Source of the DNA: Anaerofilum hominis
GTDB taxonomy: Bacteria > Bacillota > Clostridia > Oscillospirales > Ruminococcaceae
Assembly (NCBI RefSeq): GCF_014287275.1
Contig: NZ_JACONZ010000003.1
Span: 124,001-188,000 of the forward strand
Reading direction: 5' to 3'
Length of the DNA stretch: 64,000 nucleotides
Both the position numbers and the translations under genes were made by a program. The notes beneath the pieces are model-generated. The model was not told where the DNA came from and did not search any database. It worked only from the letters and a program-made list of their open reading frames with translations. This document shows positions 44,949 through 53,761 of the stretch, one piece after another (within the stretch, counting starts at the first letter, position 1; every line of letters begins with the position of its first letter).

Positions 44949-46511
44949 TCAGCCCTGCCGACGGGTGCGGCGGGGGCGCGAGTGCAGCAGGTTCTCCGTC
45001 TTTTTGCGCCGCGGCGGGGCGGCCGCCGGGGCCGGGGCGCTCCAGTCCTGGGGCAGGGTGCGGATCTGCTGGATCTCCGCGGGCACGCGGCGCGGCTTTT
45101 CGCGGAAAACGGCTCCCCCGGACGCCGGGACCGCGTCCGCAACTGCGGCGCCGCCCTTGCCGCCGCGCCTGCGGCGCTTGCCCGCACCGCTTATCTCTCC
45201 GCCGTGCGGCTGCGCGGCCGCCTGCGGGGCGGGCCGCTCTTCGCTGCGGCCGCTCTTCGCTGCAGCCGGGCGGGGATCCCGCCCGCCGCGCGGCTGGCCC
45301 TGCTGCTGCCCGCGCCCGGGGCGGGGCGGCCGCTCGGTTTTGGGCTCCGCCTCAAAGACCTGCATGGGATAGGGGTGCTCCGTCACCTCGGGCACGCTTT
45401 TTTTGATCAGCTTTTCGATGTCTTTCAGATAGGGCAGCTCGTCGAACATGCAAAAGCTGACCGCAAGCCCCTCGTGACCGGCGCGTCCCGTGCGGCCGAT
45501 GCGGTGCACGTAGGTCTCTGGCACGTTGGGCAGATCATAGTTGACCACGCAGGACAGCTCGTTGATGTCGATGCCCCGCGCCGCGATATCGGTGGCCACC
45601 AGCACGCGGATCTTGCCGGTCTTAAAGCTCTCCAGCGCGTTTTGGCGGGCATTCTGGCTTTTGTTGCCGTGGATCGCCATCGCGCCCACGCCCGCGCGCC
45701 CCAGGTCCTTGGCCACCCGGTCGGCGCCGTGCTTGGTGCGGGTGAAAACCAGCACCGAGTCGAGGGCGGGGTCTTTCAGCAGTTCCACCAGCAGATGGCG
45801 CTTGTTGGCCTTGTCCACCTTGTACACGCGCTGCTCGATGGCGTCCACCGTGGAGGAGACGGGGGTCACGGCCACCTTGACCGGCTCGGTCAGGATCTGC
45901 CGCGCCAGCTCTTCGATCTCAGCGGGCATGGTGGCCGAGAAGAGCAGCGTCTGCCGCTGTGATTTGTCGGGCAGCTGGCGCAGCACCTTGCGCACGTCAT
46001 GGATGAAGCCCATATCCAGCATCCGGTCAGCCTCGTCCAGCACAAAATATTCCACCCGCGACAGGTCGATATAGCCCTGCCCGATCAGGTCGTTGAGGCG
46101 GCCGGGGGTGGCGACCAGAATATCCACGCCGCTTTTCAAAGCGGCCACCTGGGGATTTTGCCCCACGCCGCCGAAGATGACGGTGTTTTTCATGGGCAGG
46201 TACTTGCCGTAGGCATCAAAGCTTTCCTTGATCTGCAGCGCCAGCTCGCGGGTGGGGGTGAGCACCAGCGCGCGGATGGGCCGCGCCGCCCCCTTTGCCG
46301 CCCTGGGCGCGGGCCCGGTCTGCATGCGCTGCAAAATGGGCACCGCGAAAGCCGCGGTCTTGCCGGTGCCGGTCTGGGCGCAGCCGATGAGGTCGCGCCC
46401 CTCCAGCACCGGCGGGATGGCCCGCTGCTGGATGGGGGATGGGGTGACATAGTCGAGCTCGCTCACGGCGCGCAGCAGCGCGGGGGTGAGCCCCAGTTCT
46501 TTAAAAGTCAT
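44949..46511 (-). CDS. DEAD-box RNA helicase (RhlE/CshA-like)
   Basis: 520 residues. ATP-dependent RNA unwinding in ribosome assembly, RNA decay and cold growth. Motifs in order: Q motif ([10 protein letters not shown]), I (AQTGTGKT, about residue 46), PTRELA, GG, TPGR, II (DEAD), III (SAT), [16 protein letters not shown], and VI (HRIGRTGR). From about residue 375 the protein becomes a basic, Gln/Gly/Arg/Pro-rich tail ([23 protein letters not shown]) typical of RNA-binding extensions. ATG 46511 follows AAAGGAA. A TTGGAC-18-TATACT promoter lies upstream. Confidence 0.95.
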   Translation of the reverse strand: MTFKELGLTPALLRAVSELDYVTPSPIQQRAIPPVLEGRDLIGCAQTGTGKTAAFAVPILQRMQTGPAPRAAKGAARPIRALVLTPTRELALQIKESFDAYGKYLPMKNTVIFGGVGQNPQVAALKSGVDILVATPGRLNDLIGQGYIDLSRVEYFVLDEADRMLDMGFIHDVRKVLRQLPDKSQRQTLLFSATMPAEIEELARQILTEPVKVAVTPVSSTVDAIEQRVYKVDKANKRHLLVELLKDPALDSVLVFTRTKHGADRVAKDLGRAGVGAMAIHGNKSQNARQNALESFKTGKIRVLVATDIAARGIDINELSCVVNYDLPNVPETYVHRIGRTGRAGHEGLAVSFCMFDELPYLKDIEKLIKKSVPEVTEHPYPMQVFEAEPKTERPPRPGRGQQQGQPRGGRDPRPAAAKSGRSEERPAPQAAAQPHGGEISGAGKRRRRGGKGGAAVADAVPASGGAVFREKPRRVPAEIQQIRTLPQDWSAPAPAAAPPRRKKTENLLHSRPRRTRRQG

Positions 46512-46574
46512 GTAGTCGTTCCTTTTCTCAAAGCAGATGGTGATCTGCGGCGCGCCGCAGAGTCTAACTTTATC

Positions 46575-46604
46575 AGTATACACGGTTTTGGGCCTGCCGT
46601 CCAA
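46575..46604 (-). promoter_or_regulatory. promoter of the DEAD-box helicase gene
   Basis: On the minus strand TTGGAC (46604-46599), 18 bases, TATACT (46580-46575). Confidence 0.68.
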
Positions 46605-46672
46605 TAAAACAGGGCGAAAAATGAACAAATTCTGAATTGTGAGGCAAATGGGTGTTTTTTGGCGGCCTTTGC

Positions 46673-46701
46673 TTTAAAACTTTTTGGGGCTATGGTAAAA
46701 T
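46673..46701 (+). promoter_or_regulatory. promoter of the OpuC-like ABC unit
   Basis: TTTAAA (46673-46678), 17 bases, TAAAAT (46696-46701). The leader to the start codon is about 190 bases. Confidence 0.65.
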
Positions 46702-46723
46702 AAAATCGTCAAAAAAAAGAATG

Positions 46724-46752
46724 GGCCGGCGCGTTTTTCCGGCCTTTGTTTT
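46724..46752 (+). terminator. leader hairpin/attenuator before the ABC unit
   Basis: GGCCGG (46724-46729) and CCGGCC (46739-46744), then TTTGTTTT. It lies within the transcribed leader, so it is either an attenuator or a weak terminator. Confidence 0.55.
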
Positions 46753-46899
46753 CCAGCGGCGGCCCTGGGGGCAGGCCGCTGGTGCGCACGGATATTTGCG
46801 GGGGCATCCCGCTGCGGATAGAGACCGGGACAGGTGCAAAAGCGCGGGCCCTTTGGGCGTGCGCGGTGTCGCTTTGCCCAAAAAAGGAGAGCGCAGCTT

Positions 46900-48030
46900 T
46901 TGATCCAATTTGAAAATGTATCCAAGTCGGTGGGCGGCACCGCCGTGCTGACCGGCGTCAGCTTTGAGGTGCCCACCGGCGAGCTGGTGGTGCTGGCGGG
47001 GCCCTCCGGCTGCGGCAAGACCACGACCCTGAAGATGATCAACCGGCTCATCGCGCCCACCTCCGGCAGGGTGCTGATCGACGGCGAGGACGTGGCGCGC
47101 CAGCAGGTGCTGGCGCTGCGCCGGGGCATGGGCTATGTCACCCAGCACACCGGCCTGTTCGAGCATCTCACCGTGCGCCAGAACCTGGCGGTGGTGCTGG
47201 AGCTGGAACATTGGGAGGAAGCTGCCGCCGCCCGCCGCATCGGGGAGCTGGCGGAGCTGTTCAGCCTGCCCGGGGGCGATTTTCTCGACTGTTATCCCTA
47301 TCAGCTGACCAACCTGCAAAAACAGCGGGTCTGCATTGCCCGCGCCTTTGCGGCGGACCCCGACGTGCTGCTGATGGACGATCCCTTTGCCAGCCTGGAG
47401 CCCGGCGAGCGCAGCCAGATGCAGGATGAGTTCGTCACCCTGCAGGCGCTGCTGCGCAAGACGGTGGTGTTTATCACCAGCCAGATGGAGGAGGCGGTGA
47501 AGATCGCCGACCGGCTGTGTATCATGTACCGGGGCGCGGTGCTGCAGTACGACAAGCCGGAGGAGATCCTCAAGCACCCGCGCGAGGGCTTTGTGCGGGA
47601 GTTTGTGGGGCGCAACCGCATTTTTTCCGCGCCGGAGGAGATCCGCGCCGCGGATATCATGCTCACCCGGCCGGTCACCACCCACCCGGAGGTGCCGATG
47701 CTCAAGGGGATGGAAAAGATGCGCCTTGCAAAGGTCGACTCGCTGCTGGTGACCGACGAGGAGGGCTATTTTCTGGGTATCGTGCGCGCCGAGCACGTGC
47801 ACCGCTGCGACAATAAAGAAGAGGCGATCAAAAGCGTGATGCGGGAGGCGCGGGTCACGGCGGCGCCCGGGGACACGGTGCCCGAGCTGCTGGCCAAGAT
47901 CCGCCGCTGCCGGGTCAACGCCATCCCGGTGGTGCAGGACGACAAGCTGGTGGGCCTGATCACCAACTCCAGCATCGTCACCACCCTCAGCCAGCAATCG
48001 ATCGACCTGGAGGAGGTGGAGGGGCTGTGA
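46900..48030 (+). CDS. OpuCA/ProV-like ABC ATPase with CBS domains and degenerate catalytic motifs
   Basis: 376 residues, closest in plan to ATPases of glycine betaine/choline importers: an ABC domain (1-240) and a CBS pair (about 255-370: VTTHPEVPMLKGMEKMRLAKV, VNAIPVVQDDKLVGLI). Walker A is intact (GPSGCGKT, 34-41) and the Q-loop has Q82. The signature is LTNLQ (136-140) instead of LSGGQ, Walker B ends Asp160-Asp161 where a catalytic Glu is expected, the D-loop reads SLEP, and the H-loop position is S194. ATP binding looks possible and hydrolysis impaired. A TTG start at 46900 follows AAAAAGGAGA. It overlaps the permease gene by four bases. Confidence 0.87.
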   Translation: MIQFENVSKSVGGTAVLTGVSFEVPTGELVVLAGPSGCGKTTTLKMINRLIAPTSGRVLIDGEDVARQQVLALRRGMGYVTQHTGLFEHLTVRQNLAVVLELEHWEEAAAARRIGELAELFSLPGGDFLDCYPYQLTNLQKQRVCIARAFAADPDVLLMDDPFASLEPGERSQMQDEFVTLQALLRKTVVFITSQMEEAVKIADRLCIMYRGAVLQYDKPEEILKHPREGFVREFVGRNRIFSAPEEIRAADIMLTRPVTTHPEVPMLKGMEKMRLAKVDSLLVTDEEGYFLGIVRAEHVHRCDNKEEAIKSVMREARVTAAPGDTVPELLAKIRRCRVNAIPVVQDDKLVGLITNSSIVTTLSQQSIDLEEVEGL

Positions 48031-48683
48031 GCGCGATGGAGATCCTTGTGCAGGCGCATTTCTGGCAGGCGCTGGGCGGCCAGCTGCTGCTCTCGGCCCT
48101 CACCTTTGTGTTCGCGGTGCTGCTGGGCCTGCCCGTGGGGCTGCTGGCTTACCGCTACCACGCCCTTACCCCGCCGCTGATCGGTCTGGTCAATTTGCTG
48201 CAGACTCTGCCGGCCTTTGCCGTGTTCGGCCTTTTTGTGGTGGTGGGCCGTCTGGGGACGGTCACCACGCTGCTGCTGGCGCTGCTTTACACGGTGCTGC
48301 CGGTCATCTTCGGCACAGAGAAAGGGTTCCGGCGCATCGGGCGGCCGCCCATCGACGCGGCGCGGGGCATGGGCATGGACCGCTGGCAGACCTTTTGCCG
48401 GATCCTGCTGCCCCTGGCGAGCCCCCAGGTCATGGTGGGCCTGCGCAAGGCGGCGGTCACCGCGGTGGGTATGGTCACGCTGGCGACCCTGCGCGGCGGC
48501 GGCCTGGGCGTGCTGATCCTGGACGGCATCCAGCAGGGCAGCGGCCTGCTGGTGGTGGCGGGGGCGGCGCCCGCCATTTTGATGGCGCTGCTGGCGGACG
48601 CCGGCATGGCGCTGCTGCACCGGCGCCTGGTGCCCGCGCCCCTGCGCCGCAAAGAGCGCCGCGCCCTTTATATCTCAAAATGA
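48027..48683 (+). CDS. OpuCB/ProW-like ABC permease
   Basis: 218 residues with five or six helices. The binding-protein-dependent transport fold is visible: GLPVGLLAYRYHALTPPLIGLVNLLQTLPAFAVF and the coupling loop DAARGMGMDRWQTFCRILLP (EAA-loop equivalent, about residues 110-130). A late TLRGGGLGVLILDGIQQG is typical of quaternary-amine importers. GTG 48027 overlaps the ATPase stop. No substrate-binding protein or second permease is found nearby, so the transporter looks incomplete here. Confidence 0.87.
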   Translation: MSAMEILVQAHFWQALGGQLLLSALTFVFAVLLGLPVGLLAYRYHALTPPLIGLVNLLQTLPAFAVFGLFVVVGRLGTVTTLLLALLYTVLPVIFGTEKGFRRIGRPPIDAARGMGMDRWQTFCRILLPLASPQVMVGLRKAAVTAVGMVTLATLRGGGLGVLILDGIQQGSGLLVVAGAAPAILMALLADAGMALLHRRLVPAPLRRKERRALYISK

Positions 48684-48780
48684 GCGCCCGGGTGCAGGGC
48701 GCATAAACCGGCCCGTGCGGGGGAAAAGCTAACTGCAGCGGGACGGCGGCGGAAATCTGGCCGCAGGGCGGTCAAAGTCC

Positions 48781-48809
48781 TTGTAAAAGCGCCCCGCCCA
48801 TATTATAAT
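48781..48809 (+). promoter_or_regulatory. promoter of the small membrane protein gene
   Basis: TTGTAA (48781-48786), 17 bases, TATAAT (48804-48809). Confidence 0.75.
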
Positions 48810-48839
48810 GAAAAAAACCGGAAGGGATGGTGACCGGAG

Positions 48840-49193
48840 ATGAAAAGCCTCGGCAAATTTGTCACCGGCGCTGCGCTGCTCAAGGGCGCGCAGATGCTGC
48901 CGGCAGCGGCCGGCGCCGTCGCCGTTTTTGGAAAGACGATGGAAAGAAAGTTCAAAAAAGCTCAGCAAAAAAAGAAAGGGGAGATCACGATGAAAAAATC
49001 CACCCTGGTAGCGCTGCTCGTCTTCCTGTCCGCTGTTGCAGGCGCGCTCGCGGCAGCCTACTTTTATCTCGTCAAGCGGGAAAAGGAGCTGGACGAGTAC
49101 GAACAGATGCTGTTCAGCGAGGACTATGACGAGGATGGCTGCGCCGGCTGTGAGGCCGGGGCGGCCCCGGAACAGGACGCCGCAGAGGAATAA
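48840..49193 (+). CDS. small membrane protein with possible internal start (YtxH-like)
   Basis: 117 residues from ATG 48840. An Ala/Gly-rich segment (KFVTGAALLKGAQMLPAAAGAVAVFG) and a Lys-rich stretch lead to a second unit starting at ATG 48990: MKKSTLVALLVFLSAVAGAL as membrane helix, then charged KREKELDEYEQ and an acidic, Cys-bearing tail (DYDEDGCAGCEAG). The internal ATG has a better ribosome binding site (AAAGGGGAG, 48976-48983, six bases away) than the first. A 67-residue short form is therefore likely as well. The promoter 31 bases upstream of 48840 supports the long form. Function is unknown. Confidence 0.65.
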   Translation: MKSLGKFVTGAALLKGAQMLPAAAGAVAVFGKTMERKFKKAQQKKKGEITMKKSTLVALLVFLSAVAGALAAAYFYLVKREKELDEYEQMLFSEDYDEDGCAGCEAGAAPEQDAAEE

Positions 49194-49309
49194 GAAAAAA
49201 CCGGGCCGGGGGCAGTCAGCGCCCCCGGCCTTTGGTCTGCCCCGCGCCGCCTGTGCGCCGCAGAACAGCAGAACAGCAGAGCAGCAGAAAAATGACAGGA
49301 GGGACCGCT

Positions 49310-49804
49310 TTGCCCGAGACCGTATTTCATCCCCTTGCCCCTCTTTGGGACGCGAACAGCCGCGTGCTCATCCTGGGCACCATGCCCTCGCCCGCCTCCC
49401 GGTCGGCGGCGTTTTACTACGCCCATCCGCAGAACCGGTTTTGGCCGGCCCTGTGTGCCGTTTTGGGCGAGCAGGACCCCAAAACGGCGCAGGGGCGCAG
49501 AGAGATCGCCCTGCGCCGTGGCGTGGCGCTGTGGGACGTGCTGGCCGGCTGTGAGATCACCGGCGCCAGCGACGCCAGCATCCGCGCGGCCCGGGCCAAC
49601 GATCTGGCCCCGATCCTAGACGGCGCGCCGGTCGCCGCCGTTTTCACCACCGGCAAAAAGGCCGCACAGCTCTATCAGAGGCTGATCGAACCCCGGACCC
49701 GCCGCCCGGCGGCGGTGCTGCCCAGCCCCAGCCCCGCCAACTGCGCGGTCCGCTTTGAGGCGTTGGTGGAAGCGTACCGGCAGATCCTGCCGTTTTTGCG
49801 GTGA
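49310..49804 (+). CDS. DNA-deoxyinosine glycosylase (UDG superfamily family 6)
   Basis: 164 residues. Removes deaminated bases, mainly hypoxanthine, from DNA. Family features: the N-terminal LWDANSRVLILGTMPSPASRSAAFYYAHPQNRFWP, in which LGTMPS replaces the GxDPY type motif of uracil glycosylases, then GVALWDVLAGCEITGASDASI, and VLPSPSPANCAV near residue 136 (intercalation loop). AGGAGGG (49297-49303) is six bases from TTG 49310, the preferred start; ATG 49292 sits upstream of that site. Confidence 0.88.
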   Translation: MPETVFHPLAPLWDANSRVLILGTMPSPASRSAAFYYAHPQNRFWPALCAVLGEQDPKTAQGRREIALRRGVALWDVLAGCEITGASDASIRAARANDLAPILDGAPVAAVFTTGKKAAQLYQRLIEPRTRRPAAVLPSPSPANCAVRFEALVEAYRQILPFLR

Positions 49805-49856
49805 CCGGGGGCCTGCCCGCCGCGGGCTGCCGTCCTGCGGGCCGGGAAAGCGCCGC

Positions 49857-49885
49857 TTGCTATTTCTCACAAAATAGGGTTTAAT
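49857..49885 (+). promoter_or_regulatory. promoter of the diguanylate cyclase gene
   Basis: TTGCTA (49857-49862), 17 bases, TTTAAT (49880-49885). Confidence 0.55.
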
Positions 49886-49945
49886 AGAACTGAAAAAGCA
49901 AATCCGTGACCGCGCGGCGGGCGCGGCGGAAAGGGGACCGCGGCG

Positions 49946-51097
49946 ATGGGGCAGGGAAAAGGGAGACGGCTGGGCCGGGTGGACCTACAGGTGTCGATGC
50001 TGGCCGCCGCCCTGGTCGCCGTGTCCGTCCTTTGCATGTACTTTTACCAGTATACGCTGGCGCACGGGGACATGCTGCGCTCGCTGGAAAACAAGGTGCA
50101 GGGCATCTATGAGTATGTGGAATCCGTCACCGAAGAGGAGGACTTCACCGCGATCAACACGCGGGAGGACGAGGCGGGCGCCCAGTACCGGGGGCTGAAA
50201 GCCGAGCTGGAACGGGTGCGCCGGATCGCGGGGGTGCGCTACCTGTACACTGCCAAGCAGGCGCAGGACGGCAGCTTTGTCTATCTTGTGGACGGGCTGG
50301 ACGACCAGGCGGAGGATTTTCGTCACGCGGGCGACCCCATCGAGGTGGAGATCCACCCCCAGATGCGCCGGGCGCTGGCGGGGGAAACGCTGCTGCCCGA
50401 CGATATTCTGGCGACCTCCTGGGGGGATGTGTTCGTCAGCTATTACCCCATCCATGCCGGGGACGGCCGGGTGGTGGGGGTGCTGGGGGTGGAGATCGAC
50501 GCCTCGCACCAGTACGACACCTACCGCCTGATGCGGATGGGCTCGCTGCTCATCGGCATTTTGCTGCTGGCAGCCTCGGTACTGGTGGCGGTGCTTCTGT
50601 TCCGCCGCATCTCAAACCCCAGCTACCGGGACCTTGCCAACACCGATTATCTCACCGGCTGCAAAAACCGCAACGCCTTTGAGGTCGACCTGGGCAATCT
50701 GCACAGCGCGCGGCGGCAGGAGAAGGCCCTGCTGGCCTCCATCGACCTCAACGGGCTGAAAAAGATCAACGACACGGTGGGCCATGCGGGCGGCGACGAG
50801 CTGATCCGCAGGGCGGCGGACCTGCTGCGGCGGGCGCTTCTCCCCGGCATGGTGCTTTACCGGGTGGGCGGCGACGAGTTCGCCATCCTGGCACAGGCGC
50901 CGCAGGAGGACGCGGAGCTGCAGCTGCGTGGCAGTCTGCAGGCCGCGCTGGCCGCCCGGGGCGGCGGGGTGTCGCTGTCGATGGGCACGGCGCGGTTCGA
51001 CCCGGCAAAGGACAAGGACCTGCTGGACACCTACCGGCGTGCCGATCTGGAGATGTACGGCCAGAAACGCCGCTTTTACGGCGGCGGCCCGGCCTGA
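49946..51097 (+). CDS. membrane-bound diguanylate cyclase (GGDEF) with extracytoplasmic sensor
   Basis: 383 residues. Makes c-di-GMP from two GTP. Two membrane helices (about 13-35 and 190-215) flank a 150-residue outside domain with PAS/Cache-like character (VRYLYTAKQAQDGSFVYLVDGLDD, DVFVSYYPIHAGDGRVVGVLGVEID). The cytosolic GGDEF domain has DYLTGCKNRNAFE, LASIDLNGLKKINDTVGHAGGDELI, and the intact active site VGGDEF near residue 311. No RxxD inhibitory site is evident directly upstream of GGDEF. ATG 49946 follows GGAAAGGGGA. It is the only c-di-GMP gene in the window. Confidence 0.92.
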   Translation: MGQGKGRRLGRVDLQVSMLAAALVAVSVLCMYFYQYTLAHGDMLRSLENKVQGIYEYVESVTEEEDFTAINTREDEAGAQYRGLKAELERVRRIAGVRYLYTAKQAQDGSFVYLVDGLDDQAEDFRHAGDPIEVEIHPQMRRALAGETLLPDDILATSWGDVFVSYYPIHAGDGRVVGVLGVEIDASHQYDTYRLMRMGSLLIGILLLAASVLVAVLLFRRISNPSYRDLANTDYLTGCKNRNAFEVDLGNLHSARRQEKALLASIDLNGLKKINDTVGHAGGDELIRRAADLLRRALLPGMVLYRVGGDEFAILAQAPQEDAELQLRGSLQAALAARGGGVSLSMGTARFDPAKDKDLLDTYRRADLEMYGQKRRFYGGGPA

Positions 51098-51133
51098 AAC
51101 GGCGCGGATGGGAAGACACGGATAAGCGGACAG

Positions 51134-51163
51134 GGGCGCCGGCGGGCCGGCGCCCCTGTTTTC
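51134..51163 (+). terminator. intrinsic terminator after the cyclase gene
   Basis: AGGGGCGCCGGC and CCGGCGCCCCT around a short G-rich loop, then GTTTTCTT. Confidence 0.85.
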
Positions 51164-51192
51164 TTGACGCTGGCGGCGCGCCAAAGTATAAT
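51164..51192 (+). promoter_or_regulatory. promoter of azlCD
   Basis: TTGACG (51164-51169), 17 bases, TATAAT (51187-51192). Confidence 0.88.
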
Positions 51193-51256
51193 GGAACGAA
51201 ATGGCCCCGCAGGCCCGGCCTGCGGGGGAGAAGAGGAAAGGAAGCGAAAAGAGAGG

Positions 51257-51955
51257 ATGAAAACGCGAGCCTTGAAAGCCGCGCTGCCGCACTGCCTGCC
51301 GGTCTGCGCGGGTTTTTTGTTCATCGGCATGTCCTACGGCGTGTACATGTCCAGCCTGGGGTTTTCGTTCGTGTGGCCCATGGTGATGAGCGTGGCCATC
51401 TTTGCGGGGTCGATGGAGTTTCTCACCGCCAACCTGCTGGTGCTGAATTTTGACCCGCTGAACGCGCTGCTGCTGGCGCTCACCGTCAATGCCCGGCATC
51501 TGTTTTACGGCATCTCCATGCTGGACAAATACCGCGCCGCAGGCAAAAAGAAATGGTACCTGATCTATGGCATGTGCGACGAGAGCTTTGCCATCAACGC
51601 CTCGGCAGAGCCGCCGCAGGGGGTGGACCGGGGGTGGTTCATGTTTTTTGTCACCCTGATCAACCAGTGCGCCTGGGTGGGCGGGGCAACGCTGGGCGGC
51701 CTGGTGGGCGGGCTGATCCCCTTTGACACCACCGGCATCGACTTTGTGCTCACCGCTCTTTTTGTGGTCATCTTTCTGGGCCAATGGCAGGGGACGAAAC
51801 AGCATCTGCCCGCCCTTGCCGGGGTGCTCTGCTCGGTGCTGGCGCTGCTGCTTTTTGGGGCGGACCGCTTTATCCTGCCGGCCATGATCCTGATCCTGCT
51901 GGCGCTGACCGCGCTGCGCGGAAAGCTGGAAAAAAAGGAGGAGAGCGCGCTGTGA
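51257..51955 (+). CDS. azlC: AzlC-family branched-chain amino acid exporter subunit
   Basis: 232 residues, about six helices. The large subunit of AzlCD exporters. Signature features: [26 protein letters not shown] near the N-terminus, [27 protein letters not shown], and [10 protein letters not shown] near residue 97. ATG 51257 follows AAGAGAGG. azlD overlaps its end, so the two are made together. Confidence 0.92.
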   Translation: MKTRALKAALPHCLPVCAGFLFIGMSYGVYMSSLGFSFVWPMVMSVAIFAGSMEFLTANLLVLNFDPLNALLLALTVNARHLFYGISMLDKYRAAGKKKWYLIYGMCDESFAINASAEPPQGVDRGWFMFFVTLINQCAWVGGATLGGLVGGLIPFDTTGIDFVLTALFVVIFLGQWQGTKQHLPALAGVLCSVLALLLFGADRFILPAMILILLALTALRGKLEKKEESAL

Positions 51956-52284
51956 CGATGACGTTTCCCCAGGCGGTGATCACCATTGCCCTGGTGATGC
52001 TGGGCACCCTGCTCACCCGCTTTTTGCCGTTTCTGCTCTTTCCCGCCAGCCGCCCGACCCCGGCCTATGTCCGCTATCTGGGACAGGTGCTGCCCTATGC
52101 GGTCACCGGCCTGCTGGTGGTCTATTGCCTGCGCAGCGTCTCGGTGCTGCGCGCCCCTTTCGGCCTGCCCGAGCTGGCCGCCCTTGCGGTGATCGCGGCG
52201 GCCCATCTGTGGAAAAAGAACACCCTGCTCTCCCTGCTGGCGGGCACGGCGACTTATATGATAATGGTGCAGGTGGTGTTCTGA
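51952..52284 (+). CDS. azlD: AzlD-family branched-chain amino acid exporter subunit
   Basis: 110 residues, four helices. The small partner of Azl[14 protein letters not shown] near residue 19 and [19 protein letters not shown] near residue 42 are typical. GTG 51952 overlaps the azlC stop and lies eight bases after AAGGAGGAG; ATG 51958 is the alternative. Confidence 0.9.
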   Translation: MTMTFPQAVITIALVMLGTLLTRFLPFLLFPASRPTPAYVRYLGQVLPYAVTGLLVVYCLRSVSVLRAPFGLPELAALAVIAAAHLWKKNTLLSLLAGTATYMIMVQVVF

Positions 52285-52309
52285 ACAGGGGCTCCGCCGG
52301 CAGAAAAAA

Positions 52310-52351
52310 GACGGTCTCCCGCACGGGGGGCCCAGAAGGGGAGAGACCGTG
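52310..52351 (+). promoter_or_regulatory. hairpin covering the next gene's start
   Basis: ACGGTCTC (52311-52318 region) pairs with GAGACCGT ending at the GTG start codon 52349; the ribosome binding site GGGGAGAG is in or beside the stem. This is a possible translational control element. Confidence 0.5.
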
Positions 52352-53020
52352 ATCAAAAACCTGAAATGGACCCGGTACCTTTGGCTCAGCCTGCTCTGTT
52401 TTTCGTTTTTTCTGCTGGAGCTGGCCGCGATCTTCGGCATTGAAAAGCTGTTTTTGGGGGTGGACGTGTGGGCCTATACCCCGGCGCAGCGCGCGCAGCA
52501 CAGCCTGATCACCGCCGCCCTGTGGGCGGCGGCCATCGCGGTCCTGCTGCTTGTCAGCTGCAGGCGGTACGGCCTGCCCGCGGAGCGGGAAGCGGGGCGG
52601 AAAAGCTCCGCCCGGGACTGGGCGGCGGCCCTGCTCTGCCTGGCGGGCTGCAAGGTGATGACCTGGATCGACTGGCATACGCTGAAGGTGATCGGGGAGG
52701 CGCGCGGAAAAACGGCTTACGAGTTCTGCGCCCAATACCTGTATTATCTGCTGGAGGTGGCGCTGGTCTGCCTGATCCTTTTCTACGGGCAGAAAGCCTT
52801 TGAGGTGAAGCTGGGGCGGGAGAGCGGGTTCCCGTTTGGCGGCCTGGTGCTGGCGGCCAGCTGGGGCGCGTTTCATTTCATTTCCCGGGGCGTGGGGCTG
52901 GAGATCTGGAACGGCGTCTCCTGCATGATCTTTTCACTTCTTGCCGGGGTCATCTATCTCAAGATGGGAAAGCGGTTTTTCCCGGCCTATCTCCTGATCG
53001 CCGTCGGGTATCTGCTGTAA
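52349..53020 (+). CDS. polytopic membrane protein, distant CPBP-like
   Basis: 223 residues with about six hydrophobic segments. The C-terminal part (SWGAFHFISRG, then GVIYLKMGKRFFPAYLLIAVGYLL) resembles motif 2 and the following helices of CPBP (Abi) intramembrane proteases. The EExxxR motif 1 is not present, so activity is doubtful. Other parts are unrecognised (DWHTLKVIGEARGKTAYEF in a loop). GTG 52349 follows GGGGAGAG. It lies downstream of azlD and is closed by a terminator. Confidence 0.65.
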   Translation: MIKNLKWTRYLWLSLLCFSFFLLELAAIFGIEKLFLGVDVWAYTPAQRAQHSLITAALWAAAIAVLLLVSCRRYGLPAEREAGRKSSARDWAAALLCLAGCKVMTWIDWHTLKVIGEARGKTAYEFCAQYLYYLLEVALVCLILFYGQKAFEVKLGRESGFPFGGLVLAASWGAFHFISRGVGLEIWNGVSCMIFSLLAGVIYLKMGKRFFPAYLLIAVGYLL

Positions 53021-53021
53021 A

Positions 53022-53056
53022 AAAAGAGGGCTTCAGCTGCGGCTGAAGCCCTTTTG
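53022..53056 (+). terminator. bidirectional terminator
   Basis: AAGAGGGCTTCAGC-TGCG-GCTGAAGCCCTTTT, located between convergent genes. Confidence 0.9.
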
Positions 53057-53083
53057 CACTGTGTCCCGCGCGGCGTGCCGGGG

Positions 53084-53608
53084 TCAGGCCGTCCCGGCGG
53101 GGGGCTCTTGCGCACCGCGCTCCTGGCAGCGGTATGCGCCCGCCAGGGCGAGATAGTGAAGCGCGTTTTCCCGGTTGTGGGCGATCTCCTCCGCGGTCAG
53201 CGGGCGCACCGGCCTGGCGGGGCTGCCGTAGGCGAGATAGCCGTCGGGGACAGCCGTGTCCCCGGTCACCAGCGCCCCCGCGCCGATCAGGCAGTTTTCC
53301 CCCACCCTGCAGCCGCTCAGCAGGATGGCGCCCATCCCCACCACGGTGTTGGCGCCCACCGTGCAGCCGTGCAAAATGGCCCCGTGCCCCACCGAGACCC
53401 CGGCCCCGACCCGTAGCGGATGGCCGGCGTCCACGTGCAGGATACAGCCGTCCTGAATGTTGCAGGAGGGGCCGATGGCGATGGGCGCGGCGTCGGCGCG
53501 CACAACGGCGTTGTACCAGACGCTGGTCCCGTCCCCCAGCTGCACCTCGCCCGTCACCACGGCGCCCCGGGCAAGGAAAACGTCCTCTCCAAAAGCAGGT
53601 CCTCTCAT
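53084..53608 (-). CDS. gamma-carbonic anhydrase family protein
   Basis: 174 residues of left-handed beta-helix. The family either interconverts CO2 and bicarbonate or acts as a related transferase. The metal-site layout is seen: ILHVDAGHPLRVGAGVSVGHGAILHG (three His) with IQDGC preceding, followed by VGMGAILLSGCRVGENCLIGAGALV and YGSPARPVRPLT. The first ligand pattern (NxQD, here NIQD) is kept. ATG 53608 follows AGAGAGGAAG. Members in Clostridia often have weak or no carbonic anhydrase activity, so function is provisional. Confidence 0.85.
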   Translation of the reverse strand: MRGPAFGEDVFLARGAVVTGEVQLGDGTSVWYNAVVRADAAPIAIGPSCNIQDGCILHVDAGHPLRVGAGVSVGHGAILHGCTVGANTVVGMGAILLSGCRVGENCLIGAGALVTGDTAVPDGYLAYGSPARPVRPLTAEEIAHNRENALHYLALAGAYRCQERGAQEPPAGTA

Positions 53609-53761
53609 TAGCGCTTCCTCTCTTTCACCGCATTTTTCTTTTATGGTACTATTGTACCCGCGCGCCCGCGTTTTGCAAAGGGATCGCGGTTGAAAAGGCG
53701 GGCCGCCTCTGGTAAAATGGAAACCACCGCGAAGCTGCGCGGCGGAAAGGAGAGGGTGATT

